DNA of 64,000 nucleotides from an uncultured Oscillospiraceae bacterium (GTDB lineage: Bacteria; Bacillota; Clostridia; Oscillospirales; Oscillospiraceae): positions 62,001 to 126,000 of the forward strand of contig CANQSF010000001.1 in the NCBI GenBank assembly GCA_947626345.1, given 5' to 3'. The notes under the pieces are model-generated. The model ran no database searches. It was not told the origin of the DNA and was given only the letters and a program-made list of their open reading frames with translations. Positions 17,494 to 25,930 of this stretch are shown piece after piece. The position numbers and the translations under genes were made by a program. Each line of letters starts with the position of its first letter. The stretch's first letter is position 1.

Positions 17494-18273
17494 ATGGAGG
17501 AGAGGGGACATTTTTTCCGGCGCTATCTGCGGGCGTGCCGGCGGACGGCGGCGGTGCTGGCGCTGTTCGCCGTCATCGCGGCGGTGGTGCTGTATCTCTA
17601 TAACGTGCCGGCGGAGGCGGCGCTGTACGCCGCCGGGCTGTGCGCCCTGGCGGGAGCGGGGCTGTTCGCCGCCGGATACGTGCGCTTCCGGCGGGAGAGC
17701 CTGGAGCGGATGGCGGCGCTGCAGGACCTGCCGGTGACGGCGGGCGCGCTGCCCCCGGCCTCCGGGCCGGAGGCGGAGGACTTCCGGGCCATGGCGGAGC
17801 GGATGAAGCAGGAATACGACCGGCTGGCCGGCCGGACGGAGCGGGCCCGGCAGGAGGATCTGGACTGGTACACCGCCTGGGTGCACCAGATCAAGACCCC
17901 CATCGCCGTCATGCAGATGACCCTTCAGGCGGAGGACACCCCGGAGCACCGGGCGCTGGAGGCGGAGCTTTTCCGGGTGCGGCAGTACGCGGACATGGTG
18001 CTGAACTATCTGCGCTTGGGCCAGGGCTCCGGCGATCTGGTGATCCGCTGGGTGCCGCTGGACGGGGTGATCCGCCAGGCGGTGCGCAAATACGCTCCCC
18101 GCTTTGTGGGCAAGCGGCTGACCCTGACCTATGAGGGAACGGACGTGCAGGCGCTCACCGATGAGAAGTGGCTGGCCTTCATCCTGGAGCAGCTTTTGGA
18201 CAACGCGGTGAAATACACCGGCGCCGGCGGCGTGACCATCACGGTGTCGGAAGATGTATGTTGTAAAGGGTGA
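17494..18273 (+). pseudogene. BceS-type sensor histidine kinase, 5' part, cut by the mobile element
   Basis: Codons 1-252 belong to the kinase. It has two membrane helices with almost no external loop (intramembrane-sensing type), H-box WVHQIKTP and N-box LLDNAVKYT. At codon 253 (18250) the frame runs into the mobile element and stops after seven foreign residues at 18273. The missing ATP-lid half with G1 and G2 boxes is found in phase at 32544-32789. Joining the two at the shared GA gives a 333-aa kinase, the usual BceS length. The truncated product lacks the nucleotide-binding lid and should be inactive. Confidence 0.92.
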
Positions 18274-18333
18274 TTTTCACATCACCTAATACAACATGAC
18301 TGCGGCTCATCAGTGGTACGTGGAATCGCAGTT

Positions 18334-18417
18334 ATGGGAAAGGAGCAAATCGCGCAAACCCCTGCAACTGTAAGCATTATCACGACGAAAGGAGCCATCA
18401 ATGGAATCGTTATTTGA
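18334..18417 (+). CDS. Possible 27-aa leader ORF overlapping tnpV
   Basis: Starts at ATG 18334 (MGKEQIAQTPATV...) and runs across the tnpV start codon, ending at 18417. It has no convincing ribosome site. It could translationally couple or attenuate tnpV, or be chance. Confidence 0.25.
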   Translation: MGKEQIAQTPATVSIITTKGAINGIVI

Positions 18418-18772
18418 ACAAATGGGTGGTACATACCATCAGGAGGGTGACTTCCTCATCCCAGACTTGGTGCTGTCAGACACCACCGATTATCACATCG
18501 GGAAGTACGGGCGCATGCGCCACCGCTACCTGAAGGAGCACCGCAGAGTGCTGTTTAACATCATGCTCACCAACGAGACCCTTGCCAAGCACGTTGCAGA
18601 CATCGACGCTGCCTGCCGTGATCGACTGGATACCCTTATACCGGCCATGGCCGAACAAGAGGGGGTCACGGAGGAACTCAAGGCCACAGATCAGATGGAG
18701 TGGGTCCGCAGGATGAACAACATTAAAAACCGTGCGGAAGAAATCATCCTCCAGGAGATCATCTACACATGA
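18401..18772 (+). CDS. tnpV: Transposon-encoded protein TnpV
   Basis: 123 aa, ATG 18401 behind AAAGGAG. It has the family pattern: DFLIPDL near the N-terminus, YHIGKYGRMRHRYLKEHR, and WVRRMNNIKNRAEEIILQE at the end. TnpV is found beside TnpX-type recombinases in Tn4451-like elements; its role is not established. Next to the left end of the element, followed by a terminator. Confidence 0.85.
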   Translation: MESLFEQMGGTYHQEGDFLIPDLVLSDTTDYHIGKYGRMRHRYLKEHRRVLFNIMLTNETLAKHVADIDAACRDRLDTLIPAMAEQEGVTEELKATDQMEWVRRMNNIKNRAEEIILQEIIYT

Positions 18773-18821
18773 GGGCGTGTGCTGTTCTCTATGAACAGCA
18801 CCGATCAAACGCCAAATATGC

Positions 18822-18851
18822 GGGGCTGCGGCATGGGCCGCAGCCCCTTTT
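18822..18851 (+). terminator. Terminator after tnpV
   Basis: Perfect 11-bp stem GGGGCTGCGGC / GCCGCAGCCCC followed by TTTT. Confidence 0.85.
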
Positions 18852-18886
18852 GTCGTTTAGGCTCGAAACGGGACGAGCAGTTTTTC

Positions 18887-18915
18887 TGTACATCCAATGA
18901 AAAATTTGCTATAAT
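18887..18915 (+). promoter_or_regulatory. Promoter of the sigma-like gene
   Basis: TGTACA (18887), 17-bp spacer, perfect TATAAT (18910). Confidence 0.6.
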
Positions 18916-18999
18916 TTTTTCAACCAGCGGGAACAATCCCCAATCTTCAATGTCGTTTATAAAATGGAGGGCACATCCTCAGAAAGGAGGCAAACATAC

Positions 19000-19902
19000 A
19001 TGCCTATTAGAGTGAAACGGAAAAACGGCGAGATTACCCCGTTTCGCAATGCAGAGTATATCCCTGCTTACTATTTCATCCCAAAGTCCGTTTTGGACGG
19101 CTGCGGCAAGGAGATGAACAGCCTTCCGCGTAATCCAAAAGAGATCCTGCGAAGCTGGGATGCTATAGCGTTGGTGGAAAGCGACCTGTTCCAAATGATT
19201 ATCATTGACACCTACGCTTATATGGTCTGGCCCTATATGATGCCGGGCGTCAAGCGGGAGATATATTCCGGCTACGAGCCGTCATGGATTCTGGCCCACT
19301 CCCCCAGCTTTTGGGTGCAGGAGATGACCGACATGGGGATCATCCCTACGGTGGAGGCGCTTTTCCGAAGCAGCGATATGGACAAGCCCCTCGGCTATGT
19401 GACGGATGACGCCATCGCTCTTCTTTTCAGCTGGCTCGTTCCGCAGGTGATGGAACGCCACCATATGAACGAGGTCATTGAAGCGGCGGACGAATACCGG
19501 TGCTTTGAGGATTTCGACTACCGGAGCAGCCGACAGAAGACCGACTTCTACCGCAGGTGGTATCATACCCGCACCCGGCATCCTATGATGTCTCTTGAAC
19601 AACTGCAGGAGGAGTATTCGGAGGACCACGACGGACAGGAATGGAACTGTACGGACCTAAGCGCCGAGATCGAGCCAGAGATCATGGCGCAGGTACAGGT
19701 GGACGAGTTCATGTCAACGCTCTCTGATAAGGACAAGCAGATACTGCAAATGCGGATGGAGGGCAGGACCCTGGAGGACATCGCGGATGAGCTTGGCTAC
19801 AAGAATCACAGCGGCGTTCTGAAGCGGATCAGGAAGATCGGGCAGGCTTATGAGAAATACGCCGGTGTAGACTATGGCTTCAGCGACAAACGTATCACCT
19901 AA
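19000..19902 (+). CDS. Element-encoded protein with sigma-70 region-4-like helix-turn-helix
   Basis: 300 aa from ATG 19000, with AAAGGAGG nine bases before it. The N-terminal 220 residues are not recognised. The last 70 residues (LSDKDKQILQMRMEGRTLEDIADELG) look like a sigma region-4 / LuxR-type recognition fold, so DNA binding or RNA-polymerase contact is likely. No region-2 sequence was seen, so it may not be a complete sigma factor. It probably controls element genes, as an activator of recombinase or transfer functions. It is monocistronic, with its own promoter and terminator. Confidence 0.7.
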   Translation: MPIRVKRKNGEITPFRNAEYIPAYYFIPKSVLDGCGKEMNSLPRNPKEILRSWDAIALVESDLFQMIIIDTYAYMVWPYMMPGVKREIYSGYEPSWILAHSPSFWVQEMTDMGIIPTVEALFRSSDMDKPLGYVTDDAIALLFSWLVPQVMERHHMNEVIEAADEYRCFEDFDYRSSRQKTDFYRRWYHTRTRHPMMSLEQLQEEYSEDHDGQEWNCTDLSAEIEPEIMAQVQVDEFMSTLSDKDKQILQMRMEGRTLEDIADELGYKNHSGVLKRIRKIGQAYEKYAGVDYGFSDKRIT

Positions 19903-19905
19903 CGG

Positions 19906-19941
19906 CACCTGCTGATGCGACATCGGCAGGTGCTGTCTTTG
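19906..19941 (+). terminator. Terminator after the sigma-like gene
   Basis: Stem GCACCTGCTGATG / CATCGGCAGGTGC (one mismatch) with CGA loop; the T-tail is weak. Confidence 0.65.
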
Positions 19942-20235
19942 TCCTGTTTTTTGAAACGGGCTTGTCCTGCCGTTAGCCTGTTTTTTGCGCGATCCAACAT
20001 AACTATTATAGAGGGATGAAGTGCTTGCCGTCGGCAGGCGCTTTTTGCTTTCCCCCAAAACATCGAAAGGAGCGAAGATATGGACACATCATAGAAACTT
20101 GTCTTTTGGCAAAAGTTCATTATTAAATAACTGCTCTCACTTTTGACAGCAGCACCTCAGCAACAAGATACTATGACATAACGCATATATGCGGCCTGTG
20201 CCTGAGCACGGGTTTTCTTTTTGGAGGAATTTCAT
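19942..20235 (+). other. Leader region upstream of the recombinase genes
   Basis: About 300 bp without a firm gene. It holds a hairpin followed by T5 at 20020-20046 (AGTGCTTGCCG / CGGCAGGCGCT), a tiny frame MDTS with a ribosome site at about 20081, and AT-rich DNA to 20200. The hairpin before tnpW-tnpX suggests that transcription into the recombinase gene is limited by termination. Confidence 0.4.
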
Positions 20236-20328
20236 ATGAGACAGATCAACGTACCGAAACATCACCGAGCGCGCCATGCGCGGAAAGGAGCACTATGGAA
20301 AATAGACCCGGTAATACCTTTGCCCTGA
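20236..20328 (+). CDS. 30-aa small protein overlapping tnpW
   Basis: ATG 20236 sits behind a very good TTGGAGGAATTTC ribosome site. The product is basic (MRQINVPKHHRARHARKGAL...) and its end overlaps the tnpW start in another frame. This placement suggests translational coupling of tnpW; function unknown. Confidence 0.5.
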   Translation: MRQINVPKHHRARHARKGALWKIDPVIPLP

Positions 20329-20504
20329 GCCGGAGGATCGGCTCGACGACCTATATAACGACCGTTCATTTCAGTGAGAGCGACACAGAGAGCTATGAAG
20401 ATAAAATTCTACGGATGATCCGCAATGAAGCTGACACAAACGGGCAAAAGTGTGGTACAATAGATGTACCACTGATGAGCCGTCAGTCTGGAAGGAGCGC
20501 CTGA
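20295..20504 (+). CDS. tnpW: Transposon-encoded protein TnpW
   Basis: 69 aa, ATG 20295 behind AAAGGAG. The core RRIGSTTYITTVHFSE followed by ILRMIRNEA matches the TnpW family of Tn4451-like elements. It ends 1 bp before the recombinase start, so the two are surely co-translated. Known only as a companion of large serine recombinases; a directionality role is possible but unproven. Confidence 0.8.
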   Translation: MENRPGNTFALSRRIGSTTYITTVHFSESDTESYEDKILRMIRNEADTNGQKCGTIDVPLMSRQSGRSA

Positions 20505-20505
20505 T

Positions 20506-22302
20506 ATGGCATCTACACAGACAGAAGGCAAGATCACAGCTTTATATGAAAGGCTTTCCCGCGACGATGACCTGGCAGGGGATAGTAATTCCGTTGTCAA
20601 TCAAAAACGGATGTTGGAGGACTATGCGGCCCAGCACGGATTTTCTAACTGCGTCCACTATACGGATGACGGGTACTCTGGCGGCACCTTTGAACGTCCG
20701 AGCTGGAAACGGCTGTTGGCCGACATCGAGGCCGGGAAAGTGGGCGCGGTACTGGCAAAGGATATGTCCCGTATAGGACGCGATTACTTGCAGACCGGCT
20801 TTTATACGGAAGTGCTGTTCCGGGAACGGGGCGTTCGGTTCATCGCAATTTCCAATGGTGTGGACAGCGCGGACAAGGCCAGCGGCGAGTTCGCTCCGTT
20901 TCTCAACATCATGAACGAGTGGTATCTGCGAGATTGCAGCCGGAAACAGATCGCCGCCTACCAGGCGCGGGGCCGGGCGGGAAAGCCTACCACGAATCAC
21001 GCGATCTATGGCTATCGTAAGGACCCGGAGGATAAGCACCACTGGCTGATCGACGAGGAAGCGGCGGCGGTCGTCAAGCGAATCTTCCAGCTCACGGTGA
21101 GCGGTCACGGTCCCCAGGTGATCGCGGACATCCTGCGGGATGAAAAGATAGAACGCCCCGCCGTCTATCTCGGGAAACGCGCTCAAGGGACGCGGCAGAA
21201 GGAAGCCGGTTCCTCTCGCCCCTATGATTGGAGCAGCACGACTGTCAGCAATATCCTCACCAAGCCGGAGTATATGGGCCACACGGTCAATTTTCGCTCC
21301 TACAAGGAATCCTATAAGGATAAGCGGGCCATCGTGCGCCCGCCGGAGGAATGGCTGGTCTTTGAAAACACGCATGAGGCCATCGTGGACCCGGAGACAT
21401 GGAAGCTGGCCCAGCAGGCACGGGAAACAGTTCATCGGACGGACAGCACCGGCGAGGTCAATCCGTTGACGGGCCTGGTTTTCTGTGCCGACTGTGGAGG
21501 GAAGATGTACAATCACCGGGGCCGAGCCCAGGCAAAGAAGGAGAACAAGGGTATAGACCCGGTGAGCGGCCTCTATCCCTATGATCACTACGAGTGCTCC
21601 ACCTACTCGCTTACCTTCCATCATACGGAAACGAAATGCCATTCCCATTATATCAGCACCAAGGCGCTCCGGGCGCTTATTCTGGACACGATACGGCTGG
21701 CAAGCACTTATGCGCTGTCAAACCGGGATGAGTTTATAAGGCGTGTGCGGGAGGCATCCGAGACCCGGCAAAAGGAAGAGGCGAAAAGCCTGAAACGGCA
21801 GATGGCCCAAGCAAAACGGCGCTGTTCTGAACTGGACGGTCTGATAAAGAAACTGTACGAGGCATACGCTACCGGAAAGATGCCGGAAAAACGATATGAG
21901 CTGCTTTCTGCGGAATATGAGCGGGAACAGGCGGAATTGGAGCTTAACATCGCGGACGGCGAGGAAAAGCTGACGGTCTATGAGGAAGACACGGAACGTG
22001 TGGAGCATTTTCTCGCACTGGCAAAAAAGTACACGGACTTTACCGAGCTGACGACGCCCATGATCTATGAATTTGTGGATAAGATCATTGTCCATGCGCC
22101 GGACAGGTCCACCGGGGAACGGGTGCAGGAAGTGGACATCTATCTGAAGTTTATCGGCAAATTCGACGTTCCCCAGCCCGAACCCACGGCGGAGGAACTG
22201 GAGAAGCTGGAAAAGGACCGGCAGCGCAGGGCGTACAACCGGGAGAAGTCCCGGCGTTATGCCCAGAAGAAAAAACAGGAACAGGAGACTGCGGCAGTAT
22301 AA
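20506..22302 (+). CDS. tnpX: Large serine recombinase, TnpX/TndX family
   Basis: 598 aa, ATG 20506 behind AAGGAG. The resolvase domain has nucleophile Ser18 (YERLSRDD) and the MSRIGRD arginine segment. It is followed by the recombinase domain (HAIYGYRKDPED onward), a zinc-ribbon-like region (FCADCGGKM ... YECSTY ... KCHSH), a long charged coiled coil (about 400-490) and a Lys/Glu-rich tail. It should cut GA cores and both integrate and excise the element as a circle; the ends at 18250 and 32544 fit this. The protein looks complete and likely active. Confidence 0.95.
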   Translation: MASTQTEGKITALYERLSRDDDLAGDSNSVVNQKRMLEDYAAQHGFSNCVHYTDDGYSGGTFERPSWKRLLADIEAGKVGAVLAKDMSRIGRDYLQTGFYTEVLFRERGVRFIAISNGVDSADKASGEFAPFLNIMNEWYLRDCSRKQIAAYQARGRAGKPTTNHAIYGYRKDPEDKHHWLIDEEAAAVVKRIFQLTVSGHGPQVIADILRDEKIERPAVYLGKRAQGTRQKEAGSSRPYDWSSTTVSNILTKPEYMGHTVNFRSYKESYKDKRAIVRPPEEWLVFENTHEAIVDPETWKLAQQARETVHRTDSTGEVNPLTGLVFCADCGGKMYNHRGRAQAKKENKGIDPVSGLYPYDHYECSTYSLTFHHTETKCHSHYISTKALRALILDTIRLASTYALSNRDEFIRRVREASETRQKEEAKSLKRQMAQAKRRCSELDGLIKKLYEAYATGKMPEKRYELLSAEYEREQAELELNIADGEEKLTVYEEDTERVEHFLALAKKYTDFTELTTPMIYEFVDKIIVHAPDRSTGERVQEVDIYLKFIGKFDVPQPEPTAEELEKLEKDRQRRAYNREKSRRYAQKKKQEQETAAV

Positions 22303-22331
22303 AAGAACGCCGAACCATAATCACCGCAGCG

Positions 22332-22362
22332 GCGGCTCGTGAGAGATCACGGGCCGCTTTTT
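22332..22362 (+). terminator. Terminator after the recombinase gene
   Basis: Stem GCGGCTCGTGA / TCACGGGCCGC, GAGA loop, T5 tail. Confidence 0.85.
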
Positions 22363-22405
22363 GCTACCCATTTTACCCGCCGCACTGCGGCAGAAAGGAA
22401 ACAAT

Positions 22406-23332
22406 ATGAGTTTTATCAATACACCAATCATCATTGGCATAGACCACGGCTACGGGAACATCAAGACCGCCCACTGCTGCTTTAAGACCGGCGTGACCGA
22501 ATATGACAAGGAACCCACGTTCAAGAGCGGCCTGCTCACTTGGGGCGGGCGCTATTTCCTCATAGGAGAGGAACACAAGGAGTTCGCCGCCGACAAGATG
22601 GGTGATCTGGACTACTATGTGCTGACCCTGGCCGCCATAGCGCGGGAGCTGAACATGCGGGACATGACCTCCGCCCGTGTGCATCTGGCCGCCGGTCTGC
22701 CCCTCACCTGGGTAAGCGATCAGAAGGAGCGGTTCAAGGCCTATCTTCTCCAGAATGAGAGCGTGGACTTCACCTTCCGGGGCGTTGACTACCATGTGGA
22801 GTTCACCGGCGCTGACGTGTTTCCCCAGGGCTTTTCCGCTGTGGCGGACCGACTGCGGGACTTTGCCGGGACCAATATGCTCTGCGACATCGGCAACGGC
22901 ACCATGAACGTCATGTATATCAACGAATGCCGACCCGTACAAAAGCTGTGCTTCACGGAGAAGTACGGCACGAATCAATGTATGCTGGCCGTGCGGGAGA
23001 GCCTGCTGCGGCAGTTCGGCGCGGCGGTGGGTGAAACTGTCATTGAGCGCGTCATCCGCACCGGCACGGCAGATATAAGCGAGCGGTATCTCACGGCCAT
23101 CCGGGAGGCGGCGTCGGACTATGTGTCCGGCATCTTCCGCCGTCTGCGGGAACATGAATATGACCCGGAGTTGATGCGCCTGTTCGTGGTAGGCGGCGGA
23201 GGCTGCATGATAAAGCACTTTGGCCGGTATGACCCGGACCGGGTGCTCATCATAGACGACATCTGTGCCACCGCCAAGGGCTATGAGTTCCTTGCAGCAC
23301 AGAAACGGCAGAAGCGGGACGGCTTGGTATGA
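22406..23332 (+). CDS. ParM/StbA-like actin-fold partition ATPase
   Basis: 308 aa from ATG 22406 behind AAAGGAA. Actin-fold motifs: phosphate 1 IIGIDHGYGNIKTA, phosphate 2 LCDIGNGTMNV and adenosine loop FVVGGGGCMI. ParM-type proteins form filaments that push plasmid copies apart. The stop overlaps the start of the next gene (ATGA), and a repeat array follows, giving the full ParM-ParR-parC layout inside an integrating element. It would stabilise a circular or replicating form. Confidence 0.88.
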   Translation: MSFINTPIIIGIDHGYGNIKTAHCCFKTGVTEYDKEPTFKSGLLTWGGRYFLIGEEHKEFAADKMGDLDYYVLTLAAIARELNMRDMTSARVHLAAGLPLTWVSDQKERFKAYLLQNESVDFTFRGVDYHVEFTGADVFPQGFSAVADRLRDFAGTNMLCDIGNGTMNVMYINECRPVQKLCFTEKYGTNQCMLAVRESLLRQFGAAVGETVIERVIRTGTADISERYLTAIREAASDYVSGIFRRLREHEYDPELMRLFVVGGGGCMIKHFGRYDPDRVLIIDDICATAKGYEFLAAQKRQKRDGLV

Positions 23333-23676
23333 AGCGCGTTTTTTCTGCAACATTCCGGCTGGATCTGGACAACGCGGACGAACACCGGGCGTGGGAGCGG
23401 CTGCGGCAGATGGACAAGCGGCAGTTCACATCATACGGCAAGCTGATCACCGCGGCGGTCAACGAATACTACGACCGCCGCGAGAGGCTCACCGCTGACC
23501 CCTACCTGGAAACGCGGGAAAAGGAGGATGCTTTTCTTCAGGCGGTACAACAGGCCATTGAACGGGGCCTGCGTGCCCAGCCCACCGTGTTGCGGACTTC
23601 CCCGGCTGATGCTCCCGTACTCGAAAGCGACAGCGAGGATATATCCGCCGCGCTGGACTTCGCGGACAGCTTCTGA
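23329..23676 (+). CDS. Small ParR-like centromere-binding partner
   Basis: 115 aa, coupled to the ParM-like gene by ATGA. The N-terminus (VFSATFRLDLDN ... SYGKLITAAVNEYYDRRE) has the strand-helix-helix look of ribbon-helix-helix DNA-binding proteins; the acidic C-terminus is a plausible ParM-contact tail. No family was recognised with certainty; the call rests on fold appearance, coupling and the repeats that begin in its own stop codon. Confidence 0.7.
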   Translation: MKRVFSATFRLDLDNADEHRAWERLRQMDKRQFTSYGKLITAAVNEYYDRRERLTADPYLETREKEDAFLQAVQQAIERGLRAQPTVLRTSPADAPVLESDSEDISAALDFADSF

Positions 23677-23821
23677 TACCACACACGCCCTGGTTTGATA
23701 CCATCCCCGGTATCAGACCGGGGCGATTTTGATACCACTTTCCTATAAAAGAACGGCGTGATACCAAAAAATGCGGAACATGATACCACAGCGGTATCAA
23801 TGCTCCCACGATTTGATACCA
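23674..23821 (+). repeat. Centromere-like array of TGATACCA repeats (parC candidate)
   Basis: Six direct copies of TGATACCA start at 23674, 23696, 23730, 23759, 23781 and 23814, with two inverted GGTATCA copies at 23709-23715 and 23793-23799. Most start-to-start spacings are near multiples of a helical turn (22, 34, 29, 22, 33). The first copy contains the stop codon of the ParR-like gene. This is the layout of a partition site bound by a ribbon-helix-helix protein. No replication initiator gene is near, so replication iterons are less likely. Confidence 0.8.
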
Positions 23822-23876
23822 CTATACATCACGCCCAAAGTAAATAATAACGAATCTCGTCGGAAAGGAGAGCATT

Positions 23877-24083
23877 ATGACCGAAAACGAGAAGAAGCTG
23901 CTACAGGCAAAGCACCGATTGGAGGAAGCCCAGGCCAGAAACCGCCAAAAGGAGCGAAAAGCCCGGACGAGACGACTCATCCAGGAGGGCGCGATCCTGG
24001 AGAAAGCCCGTCCACAGGTGACAACTATGACTCTGGAAGATCTGGAAGAATATCTGAAACAAACCTATGGGCGTTCCGGCTGA
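23877..24083 (+). CDS. DUF3847-type small mobile-element protein
   Basis: 68 aa, ATG 23877 behind GGAAAGGAGAG. Mostly charged helix (KKLLQAKHRLEEAQARNRQKE), then TMTLEDLEEYLKQTYGRSG. Genes of this type usually sit just before MobA/MobL relaxase genes; here the IS110 separates them. It may be an accessory DNA-binding protein at oriT. A degraded relative is present at 9816-9904. Confidence 0.75.
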   Translation: MTENEKKLLQAKHRLEEAQARNRQKERKARTRRLIQEGAILEKARPQVTTMTLEDLEEYLKQTYGRSG

Positions 24084-24102
24084 CCGGGACGCCCTCTTTT
24101 TT
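24069..24102 (+). terminator. Terminator overlapping the DUF3847 stop
   Basis: Stem GGGCGTTCCGG / CCGGGACGCCC, with the loop and right arm after the stop codon, then a T-rich tail. Confidence 0.8.
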
Positions 24103-24297
24103 CTCCCGAAGGGCGCACTTACTCACCACTGGCCGCAGGCCAGTGGTGGTATCCCTCCCGTTGGTCGGGACCGGCGCTCCTGCGGAGGGCCAGCCAACGC
24201 CGTGCGCGGCGTCGGCTGCACAGGGGAGAAACATGGCTCCCCGCCATCTTTCTCCCCTGTGTGCGCGAAACCTGCCACCGGCAGCTTTCACGCTTTA
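24103..24297 (+). other. Structured non-coding region, candidate transfer origin
   Basis: No credible gene. It contains a perfect 11-bp hairpin CACCACTGGCC-GCA-GGCCAGTGGTG (24124-24148) and several GC-rich inverted repeats. It lies between the DUF3847 gene and the relaxase, where oriT is expected in mobilizable elements. The nick site cannot be assigned from sequence alone. Confidence 0.4.
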
Positions 24298-24330
24298 TGG
24301 GCGGCAACCCCTGCCGCCCATCTTCTTTTT
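24298..24330 (+). terminator. Hairpin terminator before the IS110 insertion
   Basis: Stem TGGGCGGCA / TGCCGCCCA with ACCCC loop, then TCTTCTTTTT. Confidence 0.8.
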
Positions 24331-24461
24331 GTAAAAAGACCTACTAAGAAAAGTCAATAGGGAAATTACAAAATTTGAGGCGGCGAAAATAGGTACACCA
24401 ACCCAAGCCGCATGACGCCTCTTTTTCTGAGGCGGCGACCTGTTGACTGTAAAGAGAGGTA

Positions 24462-25670
24462 TTAGATGTCTTCCAGAGCGTCCAGATACGCCTTTACAGA
24501 GGCGTAGTAGATACGAAGGAACTTGTTGGCGGAAGCCATCATGTAGACCTTGTAGGGTTTGCCCTCGGCACGTTTCCTGTCCATGAACTGGAAGATGGGC
24601 TCATCCGCTGGCGAGGTGCGCAGAACGATGCTCATGACCAGAAAGAGCGTCCGGCGTAAGGATGCTGAGCCCCGCTTGGAGATACTGCGGCTGCGGACGT
24701 CTACCGTGCCAGATTGGTAGGGAGGCGCGTCAATACCGGCAAAGGCTACAAGGGCTTTTTTGGAATGGAACCGGCGAACGTCGCCGATCTCGGCCATGAG
24801 TTGAGGGCCGAGGGTTTGCCCGACGCCATACATCTTCATGACGATGGGGTATTCCGGCAGCATTTGTGCAAGCGTGGTCATGCGCTGGCGGAGAACTGCC
24901 AGGGAAGATGAAGAGGCTTGGAGCTGAGCTACGGCCTGCTGAATGAGTACCTTTGTAGTGTCGCTCTTCGGCAAGACGCTGGGATAACCGCAAGAATCCG
25001 TGTATATCTCAGAGGCTTTCTCCGCACTGAAGTTATAGCCGTGCCTCCGGCACCATCTTTCATACCGGCGAGTGAACTCCGCAACAGACGTACCGCAAAC
25101 ACACTCGCAATGCCAGAAATGGGCCACAAAATCCACCCATTTTTCGCTTCCATCCGCACGAGGAGGGCTTGAGAACAGGCGGTTTGCGCCAGGGAATGTG
25201 GAATCGAGCAGAGAAATGAGATTGTTCTTCTGCATGGTCTGCATCCTACTGAGCTGCTGGTACTGGCGATAGCAGACTTTGAGTAAATGCCGCGTATCCT
25301 CTTCGGGGAAATACTGCGGCAGAGAAAGCCAGTGATCCAGAGCGTAATTTGCCAGCTTTATGGCGTCCTTTTTGTCGGTCTTGGCCCGTCTTAAACTGTT
25401 GTTCCCGTAGTCATGTACCAGGATGGGATTGACTACGGAGACATAGATCCCGGCTGCACAAAGCGCCTGTGCTGCCGGAGCGTGGTAGTTTCCCGTATAC
25501 TCCATTACCACGCGGGTTTCACCTGGCAGGCTTATGAGCTTCTCTGCCAAGCTGCTCAGTTCGCTGTCTGTGTGATGTACCTCAAAGGGAGAGAACACCA
25601 CTTCTCCAAAGGGGCGCATGGCGGCCACCATGCTCTTGCCTTTGGAAACGTCGATACCAACTGCGTTCAT
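24462..25670 (-). CDS. IS110-family transposase (DEDD / serine recombinase type)
   Basis: 402 aa, ATG 25670 behind GGAGGAA. The N-terminal RuvC-like DEDD domain has GIDVSKGK, VMEYTGNYH and AKTDKKDA; the C-terminal Transposase_20 domain has GVGQTLGPQLMAEIGD, AFAGIDAPPYQSG and the serine motif RGSASLRR. The gene looks intact. These enzymes act with a structured RNA encoded in the element's non-coding flank. Confidence 0.95.
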   Translation of the reverse strand: MNAVGIDVSKGKSMVAAMRPFGEVVFSPFEVHHTDSELSSLAEKLISLPGETRVVMEYTGNYHAPAAQALCAAGIYVSVVNPILVHDYGNNSLRRAKTDKKDAIKLANYALDHWLSLPQYFPEEDTRHLLKVCYRQYQQLSRMQTMQKNNLISLLDSTFPGANRLFSSPPRADGSEKWVDFVAHFWHCECVCGTSVAEFTRRYERWCRRHGYNFSAEKASEIYTDSCGYPSVLPKSDTTKVLIQQAVAQLQASSSSLAVLRQRMTTLAQMLPEYPIVMKMYGVGQTLGPQLMAEIGDVRRFHSKKALVAFAGIDAPPYQSGTVDVRSRSISKRGSASLRRTLFLVMSIVLRTSPADEPIFQFMDRKRAEGKPYKVYMMASANKFLRIYYASVKAYLDALEDI

Positions 25671-25930
25671 GTCATTCCTCCAGTACAATAATCTGCAACC
25701 GGACCCCATCTTTTCTCATTGCCAATTCAATCTATTGGGTGACACGAACACTCCGACAAGCGGTGGCTCAACCTGCTTAAACCGAACGCTGCAACGAGAG
25801 GATGGCTAACAGTCTTTTTAACGGGCATACACGCCCAAGAAGCAAAAGGTCAGCCAGTTGCTCCTCTCATTGTAGCTGAGGAATGAAATGGGTGGAAGCC
25901 GGACTGGCTGCCCGGCTTCCTCGTCCAAAT
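25671..25930 (-). ncRNA. Candidate IS110 bridge RNA region
   Basis: Non-coding flank upstream of the transposase, the side where IS110-group elements encode their bridge RNA. On the minus strand it forms GAAGCCGG / CCGGCTTC (stem 8 bp near 25899-25921), GGGC / GCCC around 25832, and other pairings. No loop can be matched to target or donor sequence by eye, so the RNA's exact ends are unknown. Confidence 0.4.

Larger units (their letters stand above)
24340..25930 (-). mobile_element. IS110-family insertion sequence (approximate ends)
   Basis: About 1.6 kb between the putative oriT region and the relaxase gene, holding one transposase gene on the minus strand, about 120 bp after its stop and about 260 bp before its start. 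There are no terminal inverted repeats, normal for IS110, so the ends are estimates. The direct repeat TGAGGCGGCGA occurs at about 24376 and 24428 in the 3' part, and the hairpin CGCCTC / GAGGCG lies at 24416-24434. Confidence 0.75.

Noticed and set aside
18252..18400. Riboswitch upstream of tnpV
   Set aside because: No known aptamer core could be recognised; the region is explained by the element end and a small overlapping frame.
23674..23821. CRISPR array
   Set aside because: The repeats are only 8 bp, occur in both orientations and have spacings of 22-34 bp; there are no cas genes. A partition site fits better.
23674..23821. Iteron replication origin
   Set aside because: No replication initiator gene lies near, while a ParM/ParR pair ends exactly at the first repeat.
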